In this document: positions 27,060-35,568 of the stretch, in pieces
How the letters are laid out: each line of letters opens with the position of its first letter
How positions within the stretch are numbered: position 1 is the first letter of the stretch
From: Acidobacteriota bacterium
Lineage (GTDB): Bacteria > Acidobacteriota > Blastocatellia > Pyrinomonadales > Pyrinomonadaceae
Assembly: GCA_020199835.1 (NCBI GenBank)
Contig: JAIVJV010000006.1
Span: 32,398 to 96,397 of the forward strand
DNA: 64,000 nt
Direction: 5' to 3'
Program-made: the position numbers and the translations under genes
Notes under the pieces: model-generated
The model's database searches: none
Seen by the model: the letters and a program-made list of their open reading frames with translations, nothing else
Told to the model about the DNA's origin: nothing

Positions 27060-28597
27060 CCAGCGGTATCACCAAAGTTACAACCCACATCAGTCCCAAC
27101 GAGCAACTCATCTTCGAGCGTTCACAAGAGGGACGCATCGGCTATCGACTACCGGCGCTCGACGTCGAGGAGTCGCCTGTTGACGACCTGATTCCGCAGC
27201 AGTTTCAACGCGACGACGATCTCCAGGGCATGCCGGAAGTCAGCGAAGTGGACGTGGTGCGTCACTTCATTCGCATGTCGACGTGGAATTACTCGATCGA
27301 CATCGGCATGTATCCACTCGGTTCGTGCACGATGAAGTACAACTCGCGTCTCAACGAACGTGTGGCACGCATCGCAGGTTTCGCGAACCTGCATCCACTC
27401 GCGGATGAAGAAGACGCCCAGGGCGCGTTGCAGGTGATCTACGAGCTTCAGGAATATCTCGCGGAGATCACCGGATTACCGGGCGTTTCTTTGCAACCGG
27501 CCGCCGGCGCCCACGGCGAAATGACCGGCATCATGATCATCCGTGCGTTTCTCGACGCGCGGCACGGCGCTGCCGCTGCGGGCCGGCGCACAATGCTTAT
27601 TCCTGATTCAGCGCACGGCACCAATCCAGCCTCCGCGCACCTGTCAGGCTTCTCAGTTAAAACGATCAGGTCAACAGCTGAAGGCCTGACTGACCTGGAC
27701 CACTTGCGCGAACTCTGCGCACACGGCGACGTCGCCGGTCTCATGTTGACGAATCCGAACACGCTCGGACTCTTCGAACGCAACATCAAACAGGTCTGCG
27801 ACATCGTTCACGAAGCCGGCGGTCTCGTTTATATGGACGGCGCGAACATGAACGCGCTCGTCGGCGTTGCGCGACCCGGCGACATGGGGGTTGACGTCAT
27901 TCACCTCAATTTGCACAAAACGTTCTCGACGCCACACGGCGGTGGTGGACCAGGCTGTGGTCCATGCTGCTGCACAAAGGAACTCGAACCGTTTCTGCCC
28001 GTGCCGCGCATCGTGAAAACCGATGGAGCTTTTCGGCTCGATCACGATCAACCGAAATCGATCGGCCGCGTGAAAGCGTTTTTCGGCAATTATGGAATGA
28101 TGCTCCGCGCGCTCGCCTACACGCTGACGCACGGCTACGACGGTCTGCGTGAAGCGACTGAAGCCGCGGTGCTCAACGCTCGCTACATCGCCGAAGGACT
28201 GACGTCGGATTACGACAAGCCATTCACGAGTCCGCCAATGCACGAGGTCGTCTTCACCGACAAACGGCAGTCGCGCAAAGGCGTACACACGCTCGACATC
28301 GCCAAGCGCTTGATCGACTACGGATTTCATCCGATGACGATCTACTTTCCGTTGATTGTGCAGGGAGCGATGTTGATTGAGCCGACGGAATCAGTCGGCA
28401 GGCAGGAACTCGACCAGTTCATTGCAGCGATGCGTTCGATTGCACGTGAGGCTTTGGAAAATCCGGAATTGGTACTGGGCGCGCCGCACGACACGCGCAT
28501 CGGCCGTCTCGACGAAGCAGCCGCTGCACGCAAACCTGTTCTCCGCTGGAAACCGCAGGTGGCAGAAACGGAAGCTACTCCGGCTTCGGTATCCTGA
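27056..28597 (+). CDS. gcvPB: glycine dehydrogenase (decarboxylating) subunit 2
   Basis: This is the PLP-binding half of the split glycine decarboxylase. The Schiff-base lysine is Lys288 in HLNLHKTFSTPHGGGGPG, followed by the glycine-rich loop. The N-terminal PLGSCTMKYNSRLNE segment and GAHGEMTGIMI are also family features. The protein of 513 residues is somewhat longer than usual at the C-terminus, with a low-complexity tail (KPQVAETEATPASVS). The ATG overlaps the gcvPA stop (ATGA). Its last 23 bases overlap the end of the convergent ferredoxin gene. Confidence 0.96.
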   Translation: MTSGITKVTTHISPNEQLIFERSQEGRIGYRLPALDVEESPVDDLIPQQFQRDDDLQGMPEVSEVDVVRHFIRMSTWNYSIDIGMYPLGSCTMKYNSRLNERVARIAGFANLHPLADEEDAQGALQVIYELQEYLAEITGLPGVSLQPAAGAHGEMTGIMIIRAFLDARHGAAAAGRRTMLIPDSAHGTNPASAHLSGFSVKTIRSTAEGLTDLDHLRELCAHGDVAGLMLTNPNTLGLFERNIKQVCDIVHEAGGLVYMDGANMNALVGVARPGDMGVDVIHLNLHKTFSTPHGGGGPGCGPCCCTKELEPFLPVPRIVKTDGAFRLDHDQPKSIGRVKAFFGNYGMMLRALAYTLTHGYDGLREATEAAVLNARYIAEGLTSDYDKPFTSPPMHEVVFTDKRQSRKGVHTLDIAKRLIDYGFHPMTIYFPLIVQGAMLIEPTESVGRQELDQFIAAMRSIAREALENPELVLGAPHDTRIGRLDEAAAARKPVLRWKPQVAETEATPASVS

Positions 28598-28973
28598 GCA
28601 ACGCGAGGCGTTCGACAACACGCCCGTTGACGATGTGCTCCTCAACGATCTCCGGCACATCTTTGGCGCGCACCTGCGCGTACCAAACACCGTCGGGATA
28701 AATCATCACCGCCGCGCCGATCGCACAAAACCCAACTGAACCACATTCAGTCAACACAACCGTGCCATCCGGACTGCAACCCTTCGAAACTTTGCCGTAC
28801 TGAAGCCCGCGCATCTTGAGCTCGCGTGCGAACGCGTCCTTTACCGCCGCGCTGTCGGCCGCCGAGCACGATTTTCCAGTGCAAACAAAAACGTGGCGCT
28901 GAATCCGCGCCGACGCGATTGGCGCCAGGTCCCTCAGGCGCTCGCAATCTTCAATAAAATTTACTTCCGCCAA
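28575..28973 (-). CDS. thioredoxin-fold [2Fe-2S] ferredoxin
   Basis: This is a 132-residue protein of the thioredoxin-like [2Fe-2S] ferredoxin class (NuoE C-terminal domain relatives). Cluster ligands are visible as FVCTGKSCS near residue 30 and, further on, LTECGSVGFCAIG. This gives four cysteines in the CxxxxC...CxxxxxC-like layout. A further cysteine lies in SKGCSPDG. It probably transfers electrons in the cytosol. It runs convergently into the 3' end of gcvPB and overlaps it by 23 bases. Its start lies about 70 bases from the divergent FHA-trypsin gene. The partner oxidoreductase is not evident. Confidence 0.85.
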   Translation of the reverse strand: MAEVNFIEDCERLRDLAPIASARIQRHVFVCTGKSCSAADSAAVKDAFARELKMRGLQYGKVSKGCSPDGTVVLTECGSVGFCAIGAAVMIYPDGVWYAQVRAKDVPEIVEEHIVNGRVVERLALLRIPKPE

Positions 28974-29046
28974 ACAAACCTCGTTTCGATTTCATGCTAA
29001 CTCATTGTAGAATCAGCGTCGAGAGGTTGGCGCTTTAAAGCTTTTT

Positions 29047-30648
29047 ATGGCAACTGGCCTGGTAATCCACATCTCCTCGGGCGAAGACCGGCACACCGAA
29101 ATCCTCACCGACGACAGTATTCGCATCGGCACCAGTGAGGCCTGCAATCTGCGGCTGCGCGCTTCGAGTCTGCCAAAAAGTGCTGCGAACTCCGTGCTGC
29201 TCGAGCTGGCGCGTTCAAACGGCAATGCTTATCGCGTGACCGATTTCGACCAGTTCTTGCCGGTGACCCTGAACGGCGTGCCCGTGAACACCGGCGCCGA
29301 GATCCACGATGGCGACGAAATGCGCCTCGACGACGCTGACCTCGTTCTGCACTTCTATCCCGTGCGAGCGCTGCCGGCCGTTGTGCCAGCGGCCACACGA
29401 GAAACGCACGTCGCCCCGTTCATTGAAGCCGCGGCGCTCGAATCAGCCGCGACCGCGAGACGCGACGATGCCAAAATCTTTTTGCGGGAGTTCACACGCG
29501 AGCTCGTTCGCGAAATCAAGCCGAGCACGAAACTGATAACTCTGACTATCGCGCTCGCGCTCGTTGGCGGCATCCTTTATCTCGGGTTCGCGATGTTCAA
29601 AGAGATACAGCGCAGCCGGCGGCTCATTGACGACCAGCGCGCGCAACTCAGCCAAATGCGCGACCAGGTTTCGAAAACCAACACGCAGTTATCCGATCTC
29701 GGCCGTTCGACCAAGGAACTTCAAGACAGTCTTTCGCTCGCCGTGAAGTTGCGCAGCGAGTATGGCCGCGGCGTTTGCCTGATCGCTGGTTCGTTCTATT
29801 TCGTCGAGACGGGAACCGGACGCCCGCTTCGCTACGCCGAAGCGCAGTTGAATGACAGCGGCGGCGCGGTCCAGAGTGGCAATGCTCCCGAATCGCTTAC
29901 GCCTGAAGGCAGCGCCGCAGTTGCGGAGTATGAATTTGTCGGCAGCGGTTTCTACGTTGGCCAGGGATTTGTGATTACGAATCGTCACATCGCGCAGCCG
30001 TGGATCGCTGACGAACGGGCACAGAGCATCAGCGGCGCACTGAAAGCACAGCCGCGACTGAAAAAGTTGATGGCTTACTTCCCCGACTTCACGCAAGCCA
30101 TCCCACTCAAATTCAAGAGCGCCTCGCAGCGCGACGATCTGGCGGTGACCGAACTCGACATTCCGCAAATTCCGGAAGCGCTTCCGATCTTGCCATTGGA
30201 AACTGATCCTGACGCAGGGGCCGTCGGCCAAACGGTCGTGATGATGGGTTATCCATCAGGTCCGGATCGATTGCTCGCGTTGCTTGACGATGCGGAGTCG
30301 CGCGGTATTCAACAACGCTACGGTACGCCGATGGCTCAGTTGGCGTACCTCGCCGAAACGAAACGCATTCAACCCCTAACGACGCAAGGCAGCATCACGG
30401 ATCTCGACGTTCGCCGCATCGTTTACGACGCACGCACCGCGGAAGGTGGTTCCGGCGCGCCGTTGTTTGGTCCATCAGGACGCGTCATCGGCGTGAACTT
30501 CGCAGTCTTCACCGAAAACCAGGCGTCAAACTTCGCTGTTCCATCTCGCTTCGCCATCAGCCTGCTCGAGCGCACCGGCTGGACCGCGCCACCAAAGGAA
30601 GGCAAGGAAGTCGAGACTGCGGGTCAGCCATCCAGTTACGTCCCCTAG
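29047..30648 (+). CDS. FHA domain - transmembrane - coiled coil - trypsin-like serine protease fusion
   Basis: This is a 533-residue membrane protein linking a cytosolic phosphothreonine-binding-type domain to an exported protease. Residues about 5-105 look like an FHA domain (DDSIRIGTSEACNLRL, then GVPVNTGAEIHDGDEM). A transmembrane helix lies at about 163-183 (LITLTIALALVGGILYLGF) and a heptad-rich coiled coil at about 188-235. The trypsin-like domain has a complete triad: His314 in VITNRHIA, Asp363 or Asp364 in RDDLAVTE and Ser469 in EGGSGAPLFG. This suggests that protein phosphorylation inside the cell controls or localises proteolysis outside. A Ser/Thr kinase is encoded at 48.3-49.9 kb. 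The conserved FHA Ser/Arg/Asn positions need alignment. Confidence 0.82.
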   Translation: MATGLVIHISSGEDRHTEILTDDSIRIGTSEACNLRLRASSLPKSAANSVLLELARSNGNAYRVTDFDQFLPVTLNGVPVNTGAEIHDGDEMRLDDADLVLHFYPVRALPAVVPAATRETHVAPFIEAAALESAATARRDDAKIFLREFTRELVREIKPSTKLITLTIALALVGGILYLGFAMFKEIQRSRRLIDDQRAQLSQMRDQVSKTNTQLSDLGRSTKELQDSLSLAVKLRSEYGRGVCLIAGSFYFVETGTGRPLRYAEAQLNDSGGAVQSGNAPESLTPEGSAAVAEYEFVGSGFYVGQGFVITNRHIAQPWIADERAQSISGALKAQPRLKKLMAYFPDFTQAIPLKFKSASQRDDLAVTELDIPQIPEALPILPLETDPDAGAVGQTVVMMGYPSGPDRLLALLDDAESRGIQQRYGTPMAQLAYLAETKRIQPLTTQGSITDLDVRRIVYDARTAEGGSGAPLFGPSGRVIGVNFAVFTENQASNFAVPSRFAISLLERTGWTAPPKEGKEVETAGQPSSYVP

Positions 30649-30963
30649 CGCAATCAGCAACATCGCCACAGTTAACAACTTAGTGTGCAGAACCGTCACT
30701 ACAAATGGCAAACGTACCGGCGTGACCCGCGCATCTGATCTTCCGAGTATTGCAATGCAAAGCCTGTCACAACTGCCAGTACAAAATGGGTCCATGGCTA
30801 GCCAGACTATTGTATATTTGGTTTAACGCCCTCTGCGGGCATGGTTATTGCAAAGTGAAATCGTCGAGGGCGAGGTTATTCGAGTGTCTGTTAGTCCGCC
30901 GTCCCGGGAATGCAGCACAAACTCCCCAACTGCCAGAAATTGTTGGTTTAAAACGAACGCAGG
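30649..30963. other. intergenic region without recognised gene
   Basis: This 315-base stretch separates the FHA-protease gene from the lipoprotein operon. It holds a possible promoter-like AT-rich part around 30808-30825 (TATTGTATATTTGG), and the phrase AACTGCCAG occurs twice (near 30770 and 30929). An open frame at 30750-30983 with several cysteines has no ribosome-binding site and looks accidental. I see no RNA gene here. Confidence 0.5.
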
Positions 30964-33000
30964 ATGAAGATCCAAAGGTTTAGACACTGGCATCTGAGGG
31001 CGAGCTTATTTGCATTTCTGCTCGTTGTCGCGCCATTACTGCCAATCATCACGGCTTGCGGCGTGGGTCACGATGCCGCAAAGACCGCGAACAAAGACCC
31101 AACGACACCGCTGTCGCAACTGCTCCGTCTCGAAAAGATCGAGGTGCCGGGCGGCGCGGAACTGATCACCGTCCACGCCAAGCTTTTGGGTTTGGAGTCC
31201 GATAAAAACGACAAGTGGATCCCGCTCGTGTCGATTCTGCGCGACACGCTGGGCGACGATATCCCCGAAAACAACCGTCTGCGCTACGTTTGGCCGCTGA
31301 CTTACACGCGTCCGTCCCTGAAGCAACGTCTGGCGGCAGCAATTCCCTTTTTCTACGCCCGCGTCGGTAACAAACAGAAAACCTCAAAAACTCCGCCGCC
31401 GGCGCTCCATCTCGCTGCGCCTGAAGGCGACGTGTGGAACAAGATCTTCTGGGCAGCACTTCAGAACGTGCTGCTCGATCCGTATGGTACGCCGATCAAA
31501 GCGTCTGCCAGTTCCTATCGGCGCAACACGAGTGATTATAGAAAATCGCACATCATTCGTGCGCTCTCAGTGTTATCGCTTTACGAAGCAGTCGAGGGCG
31601 AATCGGCTTTGAGTGACGCCGAGATGGCTACGATTCAAGGCCGTCTGCTGTTAACTGACAAAACGTTCGGCGGCCTCGTCGATGACGCAAACCTGCGCAA
31701 CTACTACGCGAAAAAGACCACGCAGGTACGCGACGAGCGCGCGCACAATTGGGAACTGCTTCGCCAACAAGCGGAAGCAGAGTCGCTCTATTTTGAACCG
31801 CTGTTGCTACCGGACGGCAGCGCGACGCACGCGTTGTTGTGGGTAGCAAAACGCGATCTGATGAAGAATCACGGCGCGCAATACAACGGCCGCTTCCTGA
31901 ACATCGCGAATCCCTGGAACGATAAGCGACTGCTGAACTGGCGCGGTTACGTCGAGACGCGTTACTTCGACGCTGAAAATCAGACCGTCGACAGCGACAC
32001 GGCAGGGGCTGAAGCAGTCGAGATGATCCCGCTCGCACTTTACGGTCTCGACAATCCCAAGATTCCGATGCTGCTTGTGGATTTCCGCGACAACTACAAC
32101 CCGAAAAAGCGTGAGATGTCGCGCCGCGTGTTGAACGACATCACGCGAAACGTGTTATCGCTTTCGAAGTTTGGCAATATGCCGGTGTTTCTCGGTCGTA
32201 CGGTTTTTGATTTCGTAACCGGCCGTCGCGGCATGGATATCAATCAGCCGTCGCGTTTGCAGACCTATTCGCAATTAAAACTGTTGCTGGCTCTCAATGA
32301 GTCGATGGAACCCGATCTGCGCAACGAGATTGGCGGTCGACTCGAAACGATCTCGCTGAATCCATTCGAAAACGATCTAAACGCCGAGGCGAATCTCGCG
32401 TTGGAGCAGTACGACGCCCTCGTCGCTTTCGCGAAAGATCCGTCAGGTTTGGCGGCAAAGCTCGATCAGGATCGACGGACCGAGATGATGCCGTTGGAAC
32501 ATGGCCGCACCGAACGGCTCGCGTTGCGCGCGCTGAACATGCTGACGTTGGGTACCTACATCCATCGTGAAGAACGCACCCACGACATGCAAACGCGCCT
32601 CGACATCGCGCGCCGGTTGGAACATCACACGAAGTTCTTACAACAGATCGCGAAGTCAACCGCGGAAGTCGAGATCACCGCAAACTTACGCGACGTTTTG
32701 CGCTCGTTACATTTCATCGCCGAACACGGCACTGAAGCCGGTGCCGCCGCAGCTTCTGCCACGGCGAAGATCTTTGCGCGCACGAAAGACGACGAGACGC
32801 GGCGCGCGTGTCTCGAAAGCTTGTCGCGCATTCACAATTCAAAAGCGAAGAACGAGCTGCTGCGAATCTCGCAAAATCCCGCCGTCGATCAGACGCTCCG
32901 TGATATCGCCGCCGATTACGTGCGTGGCGTCAGCCCGCGAACGGAACCGATCGCCGTTACAGTTAACGACAACTCAGCTATCAAGGTAGGCCAGCCATAG
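30964..33000 (+). CDS. large lipoprotein of unknown function
   Basis: This is a 678-residue exported protein. The N-terminus has a signal peptide with a lipobox (IITAC, Cys32), so it should be lipid-anchored in the envelope. The body is mostly alpha-helical and polar without a domain I can name. The last 150 residues (DVLRSLHFIAEHGTEAG, ETRRACLESLSRIHNSKAK) look like HEAT-type helical repeats. It is followed by the phosphatase-superfamily gene after two bases, and by the flippase/permease gene 25 bases after that, so the three form an operon. A structural role in an envelope complex is a reasonable guess only. Confidence 0.72.
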   Translation: MKIQRFRHWHLRASLFAFLLVVAPLLPIITACGVGHDAAKTANKDPTTPLSQLLRLEKIEVPGGAELITVHAKLLGLESDKNDKWIPLVSILRDTLGDDIPENNRLRYVWPLTYTRPSLKQRLAAAIPFFYARVGNKQKTSKTPPPALHLAAPEGDVWNKIFWAALQNVLLDPYGTPIKASASSYRRNTSDYRKSHIIRALSVLSLYEAVEGESALSDAEMATIQGRLLLTDKTFGGLVDDANLRNYYAKKTTQVRDERAHNWELLRQQAEAESLYFEPLLLPDGSATHALLWVAKRDLMKNHGAQYNGRFLNIANPWNDKRLLNWRGYVETRYFDAENQTVDSDTAGAEAVEMIPLALYGLDNPKIPMLLVDFRDNYNPKKREMSRRVLNDITRNVLSLSKFGNMPVFLGRTVFDFVTGRRGMDINQPSRLQTYSQLKLLLALNESMEPDLRNEIGGRLETISLNPFENDLNAEANLALEQYDALVAFAKDPSGLAAKLDQDRRTEMMPLEHGRTERLALRALNMLTLGTYIHREERTHDMQTRLDIARRLEHHTKFLQQIAKSTAEVEITANLRDVLRSLHFIAEHGTEAGAAAASATAKIFARTKDDETRRACLESLSRIHNSKAKNELLRISQNPAVDQTLRDIAADYVRGVSPRTEPIAVTVNDNSAIKVGQP

Positions 33001-33002
33001 CA

Positions 33003-35543
33003 ATGGCCATAGCAGTGGCCTTAGGAATAGATCGACGCGCTGGGTCTCGTATGCGCACCGCGTGGCTGGCTCTCGTCCTCGCCTTTATCTACCTCACGTG
33101 TAACTCGGTCACCGCGCTTGCCGAGACGAAGCGCCTCGTCGTGATCAAGTGCGATGGGCTGCCGTACGATCTCGTTGACAAGCTCGTAAAACAACGCGAC
33201 AACGACACCGGTAAGAGCAGTCTGCCGTGGATCGATCACATCTTCTACCAGCGCGGCTCGCGGCTCTCGAGTTTCTACGTGCGTGGCATGAGTTTGTCCG
33301 CGCCCTCGTGGTCGTTACTCGAAACGGGCCAGCATCTTCAGATCAAAGGCAACGTCGAGTTTGATCGTTACACGCTTCATACCTACGACTACCTGAACTT
33401 CTTTCCGCTTTATCTCGCAGGCACACTCGGCACTCGGGTCGATATGCGCGGCGTTGAAGTGCTCGATTTGTTGGGCTTGCCGATGCTTCCCGACGCGTAT
33501 CCGCACGATGAACGTTATATTACGCTCTCGTTGTTTCTGCGCGGAGTGCGTTACGCGACGTTACAAAGCAGTTTGCAGAACCGCTTCATGAGATCGCCCA
33601 GGGAATTGCTTGACGAATGGACGATGGGTTTCGAGATGAGAAGCGCTCTGAGAGATCAACTCGTCCGCGAGCTGATCGCGAAGCTGGCCAATCCAAAGCT
33701 CCGTTACCTGGATCTGTTCCTGGCGGATTTCGATCATGTCGCGCACCACAACAACGACACGCAGTCACAGGTTTTCGTGCTGAAACAGATGGACGCGATC
33801 ATCGGTCAGGTGTGGGCCGCTATTCAGCAGAGTCCAAACGCCGGCACAACTGCGCTCGTGCTCGTTTCCGATCACGGCTTCAATAGCGACAGCAAGATCT
33901 ACAGCCAGGGCTACAACCTCGTGAAGCTGCTCGGTAGTCGCGAAGGTGGTGGGCATCACGTGATCACCAAACGTCGCTTGATGCTCGATTATTCCATCAA
34001 AGGCGTTAATCCCCTTGTGCCTCTGATCACGACGACCACCAACGACACTTACTATCTCAAGGGCGAGAGCACCACGTATCCGACTGCGATGCTCGACTTC
34101 GACGGCAACGAGCGTGCTTCGGTCCACCTGCGCGACAGCGATCTAAATACGCTGCACATCCTCCTATTGCAGATGCAGCGACGCGATCTGCCGAAAGCCG
34201 TTCACAAAGCCGCGAGCGAGGCGTTCTTCAGCGTGATCGAGCGTCGTCGCGCAGAATGGCAAACGAACCTGCGCACGTTGAAAGCTGAGTTGGGCGCCCT
34301 CAACGTCGCGATCGAAGAACAGCGCAAGCTTTGGCAGGCGCAGCCGAAAAAGTTTACCAAGGAACAGCAGAACGCCGGTCTCGACGATGCTGCGAAACGC
34401 ATTTACGTCGAGCTCGATCGCTGGCAGCAGGAACAGAAAGAGTACGGCGAGTATGTAGCGTGCTTGGAGAACCTTTTGCGACTCTCGGCCGAAGCGTTCG
34501 CGCCTGAGCAGATCAAGATCGCTACTGTGATCCCGAAGATGTCGATGGGCGATCGCAACACGATCTACGAACTACAGAATTACGTGGTCGGTGTTGCGCC
34601 TGGCGGGCTCGTACTCAACGGCGATGGCACGTTGAACCTGGAACGCAGTTTTGTGCGGATCGATTACTTCGCGTTACTGCACGGCATTTCGGTCCGCAAC
34701 AACGTGCAGCGCGGCATTACTAACCGGCCCGTAGATATGATTGCGGCGCGGTTATCGCGCGACTTGGTGCTGCCCCTATTCGACGACAAGCAGCTCGACG
34801 ACAAAGAGATCGACCAGGACGTCATCTGGGTCACGGCCGGCGCTAATCGTCAGGCGTTGCTGCTTTCACGTCGAAATGCCGGCGGCCAACTGAGTTTACG
34901 GTACGTGCCGGTGAGCAACCTGACACAGGGTGAAAACGGGCGATTGCGTTTTCAGGTGATCAGTTGGCAGGCAGGGTTGCCGCTGCGCATCTTCGAGGAT
35001 CCTAATCTGAACATTCCCGCCGCGGATCGCACGCGATGGTTGAGTCAGTGGCACACCGATCGGGAATGGCTCGACGCGCTGCATCGAACGGAATATTCCA
35101 ACGGTCTCGTCGGTTTGCACGAGCAACTCGCGCGTCATTGGCTCGAAAAGCTTTCGTCTGCCGAGCCTGGGTTGAGCGAGCAGCAACGCTTATTGAGAGA
35201 CTTCGAGCGGCGCAATCGTGAGCTTGTGGAGGCTGACTTGTTGATCGTCGCGCAGGACCACTGGAACTTCGACGTGCGTGGTTTCAATCCGGGTGGTAAT
35301 CACGGTTCGTTTTTTCGCATCTCGACCCATTCCGTTTTCATGGTAGCAGGCGGAGAGATGACAAACATTCCGCGCGCGCTCGATATCGCCACGCCTTACG
35401 ATAGTCTCAGCTTTGTGCCGACGCTGCTGGCATTGACGGGCGAAGTACGCGATGATAACAATCCCGTTCCAACGTTGCGGGATCGAGGATTCACCCGCTT
35501 TCCGGGGCCGATCGTAAAGGAACTGCTCCCTGGGACCCAGTAA
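33003..35543 (+). CDS. exported alkaline-phosphatase-superfamily protein
   Basis: This 846-residue protein is exported by a signal peptide. An ATG at 33051 (MRTAWLALVLAFIYL) is an alternative start that would shorten the basic n-region. Metal-site motifs of the alkaline phosphatase/type I phosphodiesterase superfamily are present. They are IKCDGLP near residue 50, a possible nucleophile in SLSAPSWSLLETGQ near residue 100, DFDHVAHHNND near 245 and SDHGFN near 295. A last metal-like histidine sits in NPGGNHGSF near 765. A coiled-coil insertion (about 400-500) splits the fold, unusual for the family. The substrate may be a phosphodiester or phospho-lipid head group. Neighbours encode a lipoprotein and a lipid-flippase-like fusion. 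Confidence 0.8.
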   Translation: MAIAVALGIDRRAGSRMRTAWLALVLAFIYLTCNSVTALAETKRLVVIKCDGLPYDLVDKLVKQRDNDTGKSSLPWIDHIFYQRGSRLSSFYVRGMSLSAPSWSLLETGQHLQIKGNVEFDRYTLHTYDYLNFFPLYLAGTLGTRVDMRGVEVLDLLGLPMLPDAYPHDERYITLSLFLRGVRYATLQSSLQNRFMRSPRELLDEWTMGFEMRSALRDQLVRELIAKLANPKLRYLDLFLADFDHVAHHNNDTQSQVFVLKQMDAIIGQVWAAIQQSPNAGTTALVLVSDHGFNSDSKIYSQGYNLVKLLGSREGGGHHVITKRRLMLDYSIKGVNPLVPLITTTTNDTYYLKGESTTYPTAMLDFDGNERASVHLRDSDLNTLHILLLQMQRRDLPKAVHKAASEAFFSVIERRRAEWQTNLRTLKAELGALNVAIEEQRKLWQAQPKKFTKEQQNAGLDDAAKRIYVELDRWQQEQKEYGEYVACLENLLRLSAEAFAPEQIKIATVIPKMSMGDRNTIYELQNYVVGVAPGGLVLNGDGTLNLERSFVRIDYFALLHGISVRNNVQRGITNRPVDMIAARLSRDLVLPLFDDKQLDDKEIDQDVIWVTAGANRQALLLSRRNAGGQLSLRYVPVSNLTQGENGRLRFQVISWQAGLPLRIFEDPNLNIPAADRTRWLSQWHTDREWLDALHRTEYSNGLVGLHEQLARHWLEKLSSAEPGLSEQQRLLRDFERRNRELVEADLLIVAQDHWNFDVRGFNPGGNHGSFFRISTHSVFMVAGGEMTNIPRALDIATPYDSLSFVPTLLALTGEVRDDNNPVPTLRDRGFTRFPGPIVKELLPGTQ

Positions 35544-35568
35544 TTAGGAATGGAGTAGACGCGTCGCC

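Noticed and set aside
30750..30983. Cysteine-rich 77-residue open frame before the lipoprotein gene
   Set aside because: No ribosome-binding site, no conserved motif, it overlaps the real ATG region of the next gene and its CxxC spacing is irregular.
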